Shown one piece after another: positions 21,908 through 30,646 of a DNA stretch of 54,793 bases. Each line of letters opens with the position of its first letter. Position 1 is the stretch's first letter. Both the position numbers and the translations under genes were made by a program. Under the pieces are notes generated by a model. The model was not told the origin of the DNA and ran no database searches. It saw nothing but the letters and a program-made list of their open reading frames with translations. The DNA is from a virus. The stretch is taken from positions 1 through 54,793 of IMG/VR virus record IMGVR_UViG_3300046373_000093; one strand, written 5' to 3'.

Positions 21908-23694
21908 CAGGTTGCCCCCGTTGCGGAAACAACGCTCAGGCTTGCGTTTGCGCCCGGAACAACGCGGTAATACTGCGGAAGTTTGCGCAGACCATTCGTG
22001 CCGGAGTCGTTCGCCACGATAGTGGTCCAGGTTGCACCGCCGTCTTTCGAGACCGCCCAGTCGTAATCCACCAGGTAATCGGCTTTGGTTGCGGTGTTCA
22101 TGATCCTGAATCGGATCAGGTCGCCGTTTGCTGCTGGCACTGAACTGGTGACGTCCTTATTGCCAAATGCGCGATAAGCCCCCCCTCCGTTCGACCACAA
22201 GCTTTGCGTGTCGCTTGCATCATACTTGACGGTTGCTGCCGAAGTGGATACGCCAACCATGAAGTCGCCGGATGTCGTATTAACTTTCCAGATAACTGTA
22301 CCGTCTCCCGAAATGCCTGCGGCAGATACCGCGCCGGTCGCGCCGGTTGCGCCACCAGTTGAGGTATAGGTCCACGGCGCAGAAGCAGATTCCGTGACGT
22401 CAGCAGACTTCGTGCCCGTGAGGCGTACGGTGGTTTGCGCAGACTGAATATTGTTGGTGACGCCCACCGGCCCGAAGCTAGCCGTGACGTTACCGGCAGC
22501 GTCCTGCAAGCGCGGGTTGCCGCTGGGCTGGGTGTAGGTGACGGTGATCGTGTCGCCGGCGACATAGGCGGCACTGCACGTGAGCGACACCACGGCGCCG
22601 CTGATGGCGAGCGACGAAACCGTCTTGCCACCGCTGACCGCAAATGCCGAAGAAGGTGGCGCGCTGGCTGCCAGGCTCTCGCTCATGGTGATCTGGATCA
22701 CGGTCGGTGAAGCGCTGGCCACCTGGGCGCTGCTCACGGTCGGCGGCGTAACGTCTGCCGGCTGCACGTTGTTGGCAATGGCGCGGCCGCTGAAGGACGC
22801 CATCAGGTTGCCCGCCTGATCACGCAGGCCAGCAGATCCCGGCTGGGTGTAGCTGACGGTGCGCGCGGCCTCGCCGTTTGCGAAGGCAGCCGAGACGGTC
22901 AGGTTGACCGCAGTGCCAGCCACAGCGACGCCGGTGATGGTGTGCCCGGTCACGGCGAATGCACTCGCCGCCGGCACGTTGTTCGGGTCCAGGGCCTCGG
23001 ACGCCGTCAGCGTGACGATGGTGGGCGTCGAGTTGGCGACGGCCGCGGCAGTGATGGTCGGAGCAATGGTATCGACCGGCACAGCGCCGACGGCCTGGCT
23101 CACCGCGTACCAGTAGTTGTATCCGTCATACGAGAATTCAAGCACGTTCAGGATGCCGGCGCGATTGTCGTAGTCGGCCGAGCCAACGGCCTGCTTGAAG
23201 CCAGGGAACGTCACTGCGCTCGCACCGTCGGCGATGATGCCGCCATAGGCAAACGCGCCCTTTACCGCGCCGGCGGCAGGCGTGAAGGCCAGTGCGCCGG
23301 TCACGCTGTACTGCGGCATATAGGCGGTGCCAGGGCGAGTCAGCGAGATCGACTGCGAGAACGCAACGTCAAAAACGCCAGCAAGAGCATTGACCTCCTC
23401 CGCGGCGATCACGCATTGAACCGTCTTTGCGCCGGCACCGAAGTTTGTCTTACCTCCCGGGCCGTTGATGCCGTTCAGCACCACATCGCGCGAGAAGGTG
23501 GTTGCACTCAGGATCGTGCAGAGCGACAGCTCCCAGTCCGTGCCCGATTCATCTTCGATGCGCAGCACAACCTGCTTACCGACCGGGATATCCGAAAGGG
23601 GCCGAGCGCGCGCTGCGGCAGTGCTCACCACGGTCGCATTGCCGGTACCGATCGCCGCAGCGGTGGTCGAGGTCTTGATGCAGTTGTAGGTCAT
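21907..23694 (-). CDS. Ig-like (SwmB-type) repeat protein, virion fibre or decoration, 595 aa
   Basis: Residues 1-205 are a beta-rich virion-attachment region. Two bacterial Ig-like repeats follow (about 210-315 and 318-420), each with P-T-I-V/I-x-x-x-x-S-E-x-L, an S-A-F-A-V-x-G segment and the closing V-x-Y-T-Q-P...L-x-D-x-A-G-N. A short collagen-like GATGATGA linker and a beta-sandwich head (about 450-595) end the protein. The design is a stalk with a binding head. It lies between capsid and connector genes, so it may decorate heads rather than tails. Confidence 0.7.
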   Translation of the reverse strand: MTYNCIKTSTTAAAIGTGNATVVSTAAARARPLSDIPVGKQVVLRIEDESGTDWELSLCTILSATTFSRDVVLNGINGPGGKTNFGAGAKTVQCVIAAEEVNALAGVFDVAFSQSISLTRPGTAYMPQYSVTGALAFTPAAGAVKGAFAYGGIIADGASAVTFPGFKQAVGSADYDNRAGILNVLEFSYDGYNYWYAVSQAVGAVPVDTIAPTITAAAVANSTPTIVTLTASEALDPNNVPAASAFAVTGHTITGVAVAGTAVNLTVSAAFANGEAARTVSYTQPGSAGLRDQAGNLMASFSGRAIANNVQPADVTPPTVSSAQVASASPTVIQITMSESLAASAPPSSAFAVSGGKTVSSLAISGAVVSLTCSAAYVAGDTITVTYTQPSGNPRLQDAAGNVTASFGPVGVTNNIQSAQTTVRLTGTKSADVTESASAPWTYTSTGGATGATGAVSAAGISGDGTVIWKVNTTSGDFMVGVSTSAATVKYDASDTQSLWSNGGGAYRAFGNKDVTSSVPAANGDLIRFRIMNTATKADYLVDYDWAVSKDGGATWTTIVANDSGTNGLRKLPQYYRVVPGANASLSVVSATGAT

Positions 23695-23981
23695 GCGGGT
23701 CCGCTTTCAGGGATTTCACTGCACTGCTGCAGCTGGATGGTTTTCATCTTCCCGCGCCGCTCGAGCATCACGGTGGTAACGCCGCGCTCTCGCAGCATGT
23801 CGAAGGCCTGGATCAACGCACGCCGGTTGATCTTGCCAACTGCACCGCACAGGTACACGGTCGTGTCGGTCAAGCACTTCACCCTGACGATGGCCAGGTA
23901 CGGCAGGCGCTTCGCGTAGCCGTCTGGCTGGTCGTAGAGGCGGATCGACCATTCTTCAGGAGTCATCGTCAGGTGGGTCAT
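23691..23981 (-). CDS. Small protein between two fibre-type genes, 96 aa
   Basis: The ATG at 23981 follows TTGGAG; a TTG start four codons earlier overlaps that signal and is less likely. The C-terminal half (GKINRRALIQAFDMLRERGVTTVMLERRGK) is an alpha/beta unit reminiscent of small GNAT-like phage proteins that accompany fibres, but no acetyl-CoA motif is clear. It overlaps the Ig-like gene by 4 bases. It may be a fibre chaperone. Confidence 0.55.
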   Translation of the reverse strand: MTHLTMTPEEWSIRLYDQPDGYAKRLPYLAIVRVKCLTDTTVYLCGAVGKINRRALIQAFDMLRERGVTTVMLERRGKMKTIQLQQCSEIPESGPA

Positions 23982-24002
23982 GTGGATCTCCAAGCGGAGG
24001 TG

Positions 24003-26297
24003 TTACTGCTCCGTCCACGCTTCCCCGGACATCGCAGGAATTGTCACGGTTAGGGTGATGCCCGATTGCGAGCCGACGGCAGCACCGGCGCTCAGGTAGT
24101 CGTACCTCTTCCCCGAGAATGTCTTGATTGCAGTCATCGGCACAGACAGCGTCACAGGGCTGCTTGTTCGATTGACTAACAGACAGATCAGCTTGCCGCT
24201 GTTGGTAAATGCGGCGAATCCAACACCACCAGGTAAAGCCGGTATTCCGCCTACACGCACGGAGCCGATCGGCACGTTATCGGACACAAACAGGAACGAG
24301 TTGTAATTTTCCAGAACTGGCGCGAACTCACCGTGACCGATCGATGGGTCGCTATCTCCCGCTGTCGTGGGCGCTTGGCTGAAAGGTGCTGGCAAACGAG
24401 TTTTCATCAGACCAAAACCGGCAGTGCTTGATGTTGAACCCGACTGCCCGAGTTGCTTCACCATGTGAATGATCGGCATCAGCACCGGCGCATTGCCATA
24501 CACAAGGTTGTGGCAGTCACGCAGCATGTTGTTTGCGCACTGGAACTGCGGCCCGGCACCCGTGTCGAAATATTCACACTCGTTAATCCACCAGTTTGGT
24601 CGCGCGCCTCTTTGCTGTGTTGTGACCACCTTCACGCAATCAGCATCTTTGTAGATCGGTACGATGCTGTGGTAGGTATAGCCAAAAATACGGGTTGGAT
24701 TCGCATTTGAAAATGCAGCGCCGTACAGGCCGTCCGCACTCCCAACATTCAGCAGCGGGGTATTTGCCGCGCCACCGTAGGTAGCCAAGACTGGGCTCGC
24801 GCGCACCTTCGGCTCCAGTATGGTCAGCACATCGCTGTACAGCGTGTCGGAATAACCGCAGGACCCGTAAGCGGCATTGCTGACGTTCGGCTCGTTCTGA
24901 AGGGAGTACATTCGCACCGGGCCGACATTGGTGTGCAAATACTCAAGATCGTTGAGTACCGCATCGGTAAATGCCGCAATTTGTGCGTTGTACTGCGTCG
25001 CATCGCTCGCCCTGATGCTGTCGAGCGTCACTGTTCTGGCATACGAGCCGCCGGCCCACAGCGTATTCAGGTTCGTATTACTGCCGGCATAGGAACTATT
25101 TACCATCCAGTACGGCGCTGGGCACCAGTATTCGGGTTGCAACCCGCCGCCTGCTGGGATGACATTCGTAATCAGAGCTGAAACCGCCACGCTTTGCCCC
25201 GCAAACCGTTCGCCGATATTTTTAGCAAGTCCAGTGGTACTGTCAATATTTCGGTATCCACGATACGCAAAGCCGAGAGGGAAACGCAGATACATGATTC
25301 CCTTGCCGCCACCGGGCATTACCATGCCCCGTAGGCGCGTTTGCTCCGGTGACGTAAGGCTGTACGGGAAGCCCCAAAGGTCTGTTGTGCTGTCCGTGGC
25401 CGGAGTGGTACTACCGCCGTTGAAGCTGTCTGGTTGCAGCTCGATATAGCCGCCTTTATAGGTCTGCGCGACTACGGAAAAGTCCGCTTGTATTGGGTAT
25501 ACCCTCAGAGCGCTACGGTAGGCTTCAATGGCTGCATTCAATTGGGCGTGCTGCGCCGCTGTCAAGCTTGCACCAACAGCCCCGAACTGGACGGTGCTGC
25601 CACCCACTCCGAAGTGAGTGCTGCCTAGTTTTCCAAACCCGAACGTACCATTCACGAGCGCGGTAGATGTCGGCGTTGCAGAATTAAACAGGGCCCCTTT
25701 AATGTATGCCTGCACGTTAGCAGAGTCAGAGCGGTTGACCGCGTACAGACCTGCCCCGCCCGCTTGTGAAATGGCCGTTGTTGGAACGGTTGCAGCAGCT
25801 TGGTTAATCCGGTATTGCATCTTGTCGCTTGAATTGCGGGGAACAATCTGCGTTCCATTTGTGCCGTTGTAAAGTCCGGCGACGTTCCCTCCATACCCGC
25901 TGGATTCAAGTATATAAGCAGCCATCATTGCGCTGTTTTGCTGGAATTTGGCACCTAGCGACGGGTTTAGTCCGGTGTCGGCCCATTGCGAAATGCTGTC
26001 GAACTTATAGCCCACATCCGCCCCGAAAACGGGTTGCCCGTTTGGTGCCAGGGTGTACGCCGCCGATACCCAATTCAGCCTGCCGGCCTGCTCGGTATGT
26101 GCTGCCATGACGTACAGCGCGTCGAGCAGCGACCAGATACCGGCCGTCTTCAGGCTCAAAATCAAGGCATCGATCGCATTCGCCCTCGCTGTGCTCGGCG
26201 GAACCGTCATCCTGGCGATCAAGGCCGCGGTTTCAGGTTGATACGACGGCTGCACGTACCTATGCCGAGCGCCTATGATGATGTTCCGAGGCGTCAT
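24003..26297 (-). CDS. Virion glycoside hydrolase, GH-A clan (GH30-like), 764 aa
   Basis: Residues 1-265 are a phage adaptor region with LLDALYVMAAHTEQAGRLNW and a LamG-like part. From 270 to about 690 is a TIM barrel: L-Q-N-E-P carries the acid/base Glu469 and WWINECEYFDTG the nucleophile Glu573, 104 residues later, the spacing of GH30/GH5. A small beta sandwich closes the protein (690-764), as in GH30. It would depolymerise a capsular or cell-surface polysaccharide. The start at 26297 is set by an ATGA overlap. GC is lower than in the head genes, suggesting recent acquisition. Confidence 0.78.
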   Translation of the reverse strand: MTPRNIIIGARHRYVQPSYQPETAALIARMTVPPSTARANAIDALILSLKTAGIWSLLDALYVMAAHTEQAGRLNWVSAAYTLAPNGQPVFGADVGYKFDSISQWADTGLNPSLGAKFQQNSAMMAAYILESSGYGGNVAGLYNGTNGTQIVPRNSSDKMQYRINQAAATVPTTAISQAGGAGLYAVNRSDSANVQAYIKGALFNSATPTSTALVNGTFGFGKLGSTHFGVGGSTVQFGAVGASLTAAQHAQLNAAIEAYRSALRVYPIQADFSVVAQTYKGGYIELQPDSFNGGSTTPATDSTTDLWGFPYSLTSPEQTRLRGMVMPGGGKGIMYLRFPLGFAYRGYRNIDSTTGLAKNIGERFAGQSVAVSALITNVIPAGGGLQPEYWCPAPYWMVNSSYAGSNTNLNTLWAGGSYARTVTLDSIRASDATQYNAQIAAFTDAVLNDLEYLHTNVGPVRMYSLQNEPNVSNAAYGSCGYSDTLYSDVLTILEPKVRASPVLATYGGAANTPLLNVGSADGLYGAAFSNANPTRIFGYTYHSIVPIYKDADCVKVVTTQQRGARPNWWINECEYFDTGAGPQFQCANNMLRDCHNLVYGNAPVLMPIIHMVKQLGQSGSTSSTAGFGLMKTRLPAPFSQAPTTAGDSDPSIGHGEFAPVLENYNSFLFVSDNVPIGSVRVGGIPALPGGVGFAAFTNSGKLICLLVNRTSSPVTLSVPMTAIKTFSGKRYDYLSAGAAVGSQSGITLTVTIPAMSGEAWTEQ

Positions 26298-26716
26298 GCC
26301 AGCACCCATTCATTTGCATTGATGCGCAGCGCCGTGATGATGCCGTATTGAGTAGCGCCCGCGATACCCGAGGGCGTGCGAATGGTAACGTCAGGACCGG
26401 CCGCAAAACTGACACCTCCTGTGCTCATCTGGTACAAGGAGATGGTTGCCTGATTGGGCCACGCCACAGTCGCGTCATTCGGGATGGTATAAACCAGCGC
26501 TCCAGTCGAATTGCCGCGGATCAGGCCGTTGTTATCCGTCAGGGCAAGGGTTTCTGATGTGGTGGACGTGCGCGGCGCTGCTGGTGTGCTGCTGCCGCCC
26601 AGCGCAATCGCTTTCCCATCCGGCCCTACCAGCCCAGTCGTATTGCCTGACGAATCCTTCTTTACTCTCGGCACGCCGAGGATGGCTAAGCCCTTGATGA
26701 ATTCGCCCAGGTTCAT
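26294..26716 (-). CDS. Short fibre-like protein, 140 aa
   Basis: The start is set at 26716 by an ATGA overlap with the previous stop. Residues 1-25 form a helix (NLGEFIKGLAILG) likely to attach to the virion. Residues 45-140 are a beta-rich Ser/Thr domain ending in ALRINANEWVL, resembling C-terminal domains of head fibres and small tail spikes. It overlaps the glycoside hydrolase gene and could recruit it. Confidence 0.6.
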   Translation of the reverse strand: MNLGEFIKGLAILGVPRVKKDSSGNTTGLVGPDGKAIALGGSSTPAAPRTSTTSETLALTDNNGLIRGNSTGALVYTIPNDATVAWPNQATISLYQMSTGGVSFAAGPDVTIRTPSGIAGATQYGIITALRINANEWVLA

Positions 26717-27009
26717 TGCTTCACCCATCCCGACTCGGTAGTGATCCGCCCCTGGGCGTCATAGCCATAGGTCATCTTGAAGCTGTTGCCGTCCCGATCC
26801 GGGCCGCGCGTCTCGCTCGTAAGGTTGCCGGTGGTTGCGTCGTACTGGCGAGCCGATACCGGCAGAGACTCCAGGTTGAAAAAATAGGCGCGGGTCGTGT
26901 CATGCGTAAGCAGGACGGTGGCCACGATTTCGGCGTGCGTGCCGTTACCCATATCCCGAAGCATCTTCTGCTGGCCGGTGCCGACCGCGTATTTAACGTC
27001 TTGACCCAT
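26713..27009 (-). CDS. Hypothetical protein with YD-repeat-like end, 98 aa
   Basis: The ATG at 27009 follows AAGGAG by 5 bases, so the earlier ATG at 27027 is rejected. The N-terminal half is amphipathic. The C-terminal 35 residues (ATTGNLTSETRGPDRDG, then YGYDAQGRIT) look like one RHS/YD repeat. It opens the fibre cassette, downstream of a strong stem-loop. Structural role is inferred from position. Confidence 0.6.
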   Translation of the reverse strand: MGQDVKYAVGTGQQKMLRDMGNGTHAEIVATVLLTHDTTRAYFFNLESLPVSARQYDATTGNLTSETRGPDRDGNSFKMTYGYDAQGRITTESGWVKQ

Positions 27010-27068
27010 CGGGACTCCTTGTGACATCCGTGTTTAACTCGGCCAGATGGCCGCAAATCTTGACAATG

Positions 27069-27116
27069 GAAGCCCGAAACCCCAGGCCGGCGAGCTAGGC
27101 GGCGGTTTCGGGCTTC
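27069..27116 (-). other. Perfect 13-bp stem-loop between capsid region and fibre cassette
   Basis: GAAGCCCGAAACC at 27069-27081 pairs with GGTTTCGGGCTTC at 27104-27116, with a 22-base loop that can pair further. No T run follows on the minus strand, so it is more likely an RNA stabiliser or processing site than a terminator. Confidence 0.6.
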
Positions 27117-27121
27117 ATGGA

Positions 27122-27349
27122 TTACTTTGCACGCGCGCTGCGTCCGACCTTCGATTCGGCCGCGTCACCTGCGACCGGCTTGGCTTCGGCCGGCGCTTCG
27201 ATTGCGGCGACCTCGATCACCAGCCCGTTTGCAGCGAGATCCGCAAAACGCGCACGCGACACCGGGAATGGTGCGCTCGCCGGGTTCTTCGGACCTTCTT
27301 CGCCATAGAAGGTCTTGACGGCCTGTGCCATCATTTGGCTTTCGTTCAT
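27122..27349 (-). CDS. Small protein following the capsid gene, 75 aa
   Basis: A helical N-terminal part (SQMMAQAVKTFYGEEG) precedes a beta segment and an Ala/Lys-rich tail. It occupies the slot right after the capsid gene, where decoration or head-assembly proteins often lie. The family is unknown to me. It has its own stem-loop downstream. Confidence 0.6.
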   Translation of the reverse strand: MNESQMMAQAVKTFYGEEGPKNPASAPFPVSRARFADLAANGLVIEVAAIEAPAEAKPVAGDAAESKVGRSARAK

Positions 27350-27361
27350 CTACCACTCCGA

Positions 27362-27390
27362 GAAAAGCGGGGCCGCAGGGCGACCCCTCG
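27362..27390 (-). terminator. Terminator-like hairpin after the capsid gene
   Basis: Minus-strand GAGGGG and CCCCGC segments pair around a GC-rich loop and are followed by TTTTC. It lies directly after the capsid stop codon. Confidence 0.5.
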
Positions 27391-27394
27391 GCGA

Positions 27395-28588
27395 TTAGGC
27401 GGCGGCCAGCGAGCCGGTGACGAAGGCTTCCGGGCGATACACAGCCAGGCCCGCGCGCTCTTCGGCGCGGATGGTGCACATACCTTTTTCGAAGTCGTCC
27501 ACGTTCTCGGTCGACAGCAACACTTCGATTTCCTGGCGGTCGAAGATCTGCGCACCCAGGTTGAAGGCGCCGGTCAGGAAGGTGCCGGCAGCGATGGCCT
27601 GGGTTTCAGCCACTGGCAGACCCCACAGGCGCGGGGTGCCGCCATTGATCGGTGATCCGATGATGTAGTTGCCCTGGCTGTTCTTGGTCAACTCGATGCC
27701 GGTCCAGTCGATCGGGTTCAGCACGAAGCCCGAAGCGGCGTATTCGGCCAGGATCGCCTGCAGCATCGCCAGGCGCAGCTTGTCGATGCCGGTAGCGGCG
27801 GCGATGGTAATCGCGGGAGCGTACGCACTTGCCTGCGGCAGGATGCCCAGGACGTTGGTGCCAGTACCGTCGCCCGACAGGAACTGCAACTCTTCGCGGA
27901 AGGTCAGGCCATAGCGCGCACGGCCGTCGATGTAGCTCGCCAGGCCCTTGGCGTCATCCAGCAATTGGCGGGATGCCTTGAACATGTGCGAGATCGTGCG
28001 GATCGGCGCGGTTTTCAGGTCGAACTTCAGATCCGACTTCGCCGTGACGGCGCCCTCTGCGCGGGTGGCCGCGTTGTTGGTGAAGCCGGTCTCGCGCACG
28101 TACTCGATCGAGTTGGTGTCGGTCTGGCCGGGCATCAGCAAATCGCGGAGGACCATCTTGCGCTGCGGCGGGGCAATGATGCCCGGCTGACGGTCGCCGA
28201 CGACCAGCGAGTTCGACGAACTGGCGCCCGCGCCGACGGTTGCGGCGACGTTCAGCAGGTCCTTGCGCTCCATCTGGATGCGCATCGATTTTTGCGCAGA
28301 GCTGGACATGCCCTTGAATGCCTCGCTTTCCACGACGAGTTGGCCAGCGGTCTTGATTTCGGCAGCGGCGCCTTCGCCCGCGCGGCGGACAGCCTTCTGT
28401 TCCAGCTCAGCCATGCGCGCCGACAGCTCGCCGTGCTTGATCAGCAATTCGTCGACTTTTTCTTTCGACTCTTTGGCCATGTCGCCGGATTTCTTGGCTT
28501 CGTCCAGCGCTTTTTCGCCGGCCTCCTTCACCTGGTCTTTGATCTTGTCCAGGGCCTGCTTGACTTCGATTTCGGTTTGATCAGCCAT
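27395..28588 (-). CDS. HK97-fold major capsid protein
   Basis: A 397-residue protein. Residues 1-70 are a charged coiled coil, the delta domain that acts as an internal scaffold and is removed by the protease. From about 95 the HK97 fold follows: an N arm, the spine helix (with SRQLLDDAKGLASYIDGRARYGLTFREELQFLSG split in two helices), an A domain with ILPQASAY and VLNPIDW, and a C-terminal strand with RAEERAGLAVYRPEAFV. Terminator hairpins on both sides suggest tuned expression. Confidence 0.95.
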   Translation of the reverse strand: MADQTEIEVKQALDKIKDQVKEAGEKALDEAKKSGDMAKESKEKVDELLIKHGELSARMAELEQKAVRRAGEGAAAEIKTAGQLVVESEAFKGMSSSAQKSMRIQMERKDLLNVAATVGAGASSSNSLVVGDRQPGIIAPPQRKMVLRDLLMPGQTDTNSIEYVRETGFTNNAATRAEGAVTAKSDLKFDLKTAPIRTISHMFKASRQLLDDAKGLASYIDGRARYGLTFREELQFLSGDGTGTNVLGILPQASAYAPAITIAAATGIDKLRLAMLQAILAEYAASGFVLNPIDWTGIELTKNSQGNYIIGSPINGGTPRLWGLPVAETQAIAAGTFLTGAFNLGAQIFDRQEIEVLLSTENVDDFEKGMCTIRAEERAGLAVYRPEAFVTGSLAAA

Positions 28589-28605
28589 TTACTGCTCCAT
28601 AAAAT

Positions 28606-28627
28606 GAAAAACCCGCCATGTGGCGGG
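28606..28627 (-). terminator. Terminator between protease and capsid
   Basis: Minus-strand CCCGCC, ACAT, GGCGGG followed by five T, 17 bases before the capsid ATG. Confidence 0.75.
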
Positions 28628-28652
28628 CCGGTGTAGGTCGAATGACGGGGTG

Positions 28653-29336
28653 TTACTGCAGGCTGAAGTCGCTCAGGATCTTCAGCGTATCGCTGGTTTC
28701 GCCATCGGCCTCGCGCCGATCAAGCAGTTTGCGCAGGCCGTTACCAGCGATGGCCTTGGCCTGCGTGTTGGAGAACCCTGCCTCACACAGGAAGCTCTCG
28801 AATTCGGGAAGTGTCGGCAGCGCCCCCGACTTCAGGGTGCGCCCCATCGACTTGACGCTGTCGACGGTGGCCTCTTCGTTCATTGGAAACGTAACCGGGC
28901 TGATTTCGACCAGTTCGAGCTCGATGAGCGTGCGCACGCCGGTTTTCTCGTTCCAGCTGTCCTTGAGGACGTAGTAGCCAATCGAGAGGCCCTTGACGAC
29001 GCGGCGCTTCATCAGCGCATAAATCTCGGATGCGCGCGCCACCTCGTCCTTCAGAAGGAACCCCTCGCATTTCAGTCCATGGTCATCCTCCTCGAGTACA
29101 TCGAAGCCGCCAATGGGATCGCGCGAGCTATGGGACCACAGGGCCGGCAGCGGGTCGCCGGATTCCTTGATCCGCTTGATGCTGGCTGCAAACGCCCCCT
29201 TCTGCACTACGTCGCCACCCCCGTCGACATTGCCGAACACGGAGCCGTAGCCAGCGAAACGACCATCTTCGGTCACATCGCCAGCCTTGAAGGCAAACTC
29301 TTTGCGCTCCAGTACCGCGCCACTTTTATGCTTCAT
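28653..29336 (-). CDS. HK97-type prohead protease
   Basis: A 227-residue serine protease of the herpesvirus-assemblin fold. The N-terminal motif G-Y-G-S-V-F-G-N-V-D precedes the catalytic His69 (LWSHS) and Ser118 (KGLSIGY). It cleaves the capsid delta domain during maturation. Its first 11 bases overlap the portal gene end. Confidence 0.92.
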   Translation of the reverse strand: MKHKSGAVLERKEFAFKAGDVTEDGRFAGYGSVFGNVDGGGDVVQKGAFAASIKRIKESGDPLPALWSHSSRDPIGGFDVLEEDDHGLKCEGFLLKDEVARASEIYALMKRRVVKGLSIGYYVLKDSWNEKTGVRTLIELELVEISPVTFPMNEEATVDSVKSMGRTLKSGALPTLPEFESFLCEAGFSNTQAKAIAGNGLRKLLDRREADGETSDTLKILSDFSLQ

Positions 29337-30636
29337 TCTTGCTTTCTCCGTCTTGTTTCAGGCCGAGCCAGTCGAGCACCGCGTTTTTCGCGGCCGTCGC
29401 GGTCGATGTGATCTTGCCCAGCATGGACAAGGGGATCATGTTGCTCTGCACCGTCAACTCGTCACCACCATCCATACGCGGCATGTTTTCGAGTTGCCGG
29501 ACCTCATTGCGCGTATAGATGCCGTTCTGCGTCATAGTTGCGTAGAACTGGGCGCGCGCAGCGCTGTCGGCACGCAGTAGCCCCTCGACACCGAACTGAG
29601 CGGAAAATCGCGTTTTCTCACCAGGCGCGATGATCGACTTGCGGATCGCGTGCTCGACCTTGGAGATAATCGGGCGCAGCGCAAAAGTCAGGAAGCCGAT
29701 CATCTGCTGCTCAATGCCGGTACCCCAGTTCGACACGGCACCGCCGTGGCCAACCATCGAGGGGGGCGTGCTAAACCAGCGGCAGATTTCCTCGACTGCA
29801 AATTGCCGACTCTCCAGCATCTGCGAATCGGATGGGTTCATGGACAACTGCGTGTAGTCCGTTCCGTTCTCTAGGACCATCGCAGTCCCGGCATCCGGTC
29901 CGCCGGCGGTGAACGCCTTGAGTCGGCCGCGGAGCGTTTCGCGCTGCTCCGAATTGAGCGTACCCTGCACCTTCAAGAAGCCGGCGGCGCGCATTCCGGT
30001 CGAATAGACTTTCGAGCTAGCATCGTTGGACGCGTGCGCATCGCCGAAGACTTTTGCGCCATACGCCATTGGCGTAAGGCCGTTGACGCCATCCAGGCTG
30101 AAGGCCGGGATGTTGACCATGTCATCTTCTGCGATCGGGCGGAGCGTGCCGTCCAGGTCGCGGTATTTGTACTCCATCGAGCCATCGGTCAAGCGCCGCT
30201 TCTGCATGCGCTGCGGCAGCAGGAAATTCAGCGCCACAACCCGCTTTCCGATACGCGCTTTCTCGATGTAAGCGTTCCCCCAGAGGAGCATGGAGGCGAT
30301 CACTGCTTCCCAGAACTGCGCCGCGGTCATGTCCGCGTTCGGCTGGTTGTGCAACAGCTCGTACAGCGGGTGGTCGGTCGCGGCGCGGCGCGAACCATCA
30401 GGCATTTTCTCGTAAAAGCCGAGCGGCAGCGTGGAGATGGTCTGCGAAATCAACCGCACACAGGCCCATACCGTGCTCAACTGGAGCGCCGAATCGACGG
30501 TCATCGCCTTGCCGCCGACACCAGCGCCGTTCCATGCAGCCCAAAAATCGCCATCCGTGAGCGAAATTGGCGCGCCGAGCCACTTCAGCACGGCAGATTT
30601 AACCCTGCCGGGGCGTTTTGTCTTGGTTTCGCTCAT
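29326..30636 (-). CDS. Portal protein (HK97 gp3 family)
   Basis: A 436-residue protein with the family landmarks: ALQLSTVWACVRLISQTIS near residue 47, PLYELLHNQPN, WGNAYIEKAR, an FSLDGVNGLTPM-like wing segment, and MVGHGG with an N-W-G-T-G-I-E-Q-Q stem helix. It forms the dodecameric channel at one capsid vertex. It is between terminase and protease, the canonical order. Confidence 0.94.
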   Translation of the reverse strand: MSETKTKRPGRVKSAVLKWLGAPISLTDGDFWAAWNGAGVGGKAMTVDSALQLSTVWACVRLISQTISTLPLGFYEKMPDGSRRAATDHPLYELLHNQPNADMTAAQFWEAVIASMLLWGNAYIEKARIGKRVVALNFLLPQRMQKRRLTDGSMEYKYRDLDGTLRPIAEDDMVNIPAFSLDGVNGLTPMAYGAKVFGDAHASNDASSKVYSTGMRAAGFLKVQGTLNSEQRETLRGRLKAFTAGGPDAGTAMVLENGTDYTQLSMNPSDSQMLESRQFAVEEICRWFSTPPSMVGHGGAVSNWGTGIEQQMIGFLTFALRPIISKVEHAIRKSIIAPGEKTRFSAQFGVEGLLRADSAARAQFYATMTQNGIYTRNEVRQLENMPRMDGGDELTVQSNMIPLSMLGKITSTATAAKNAVLDWLGLKQDGESKNEA

Positions 30637-30646
30637 TGATATCCTG

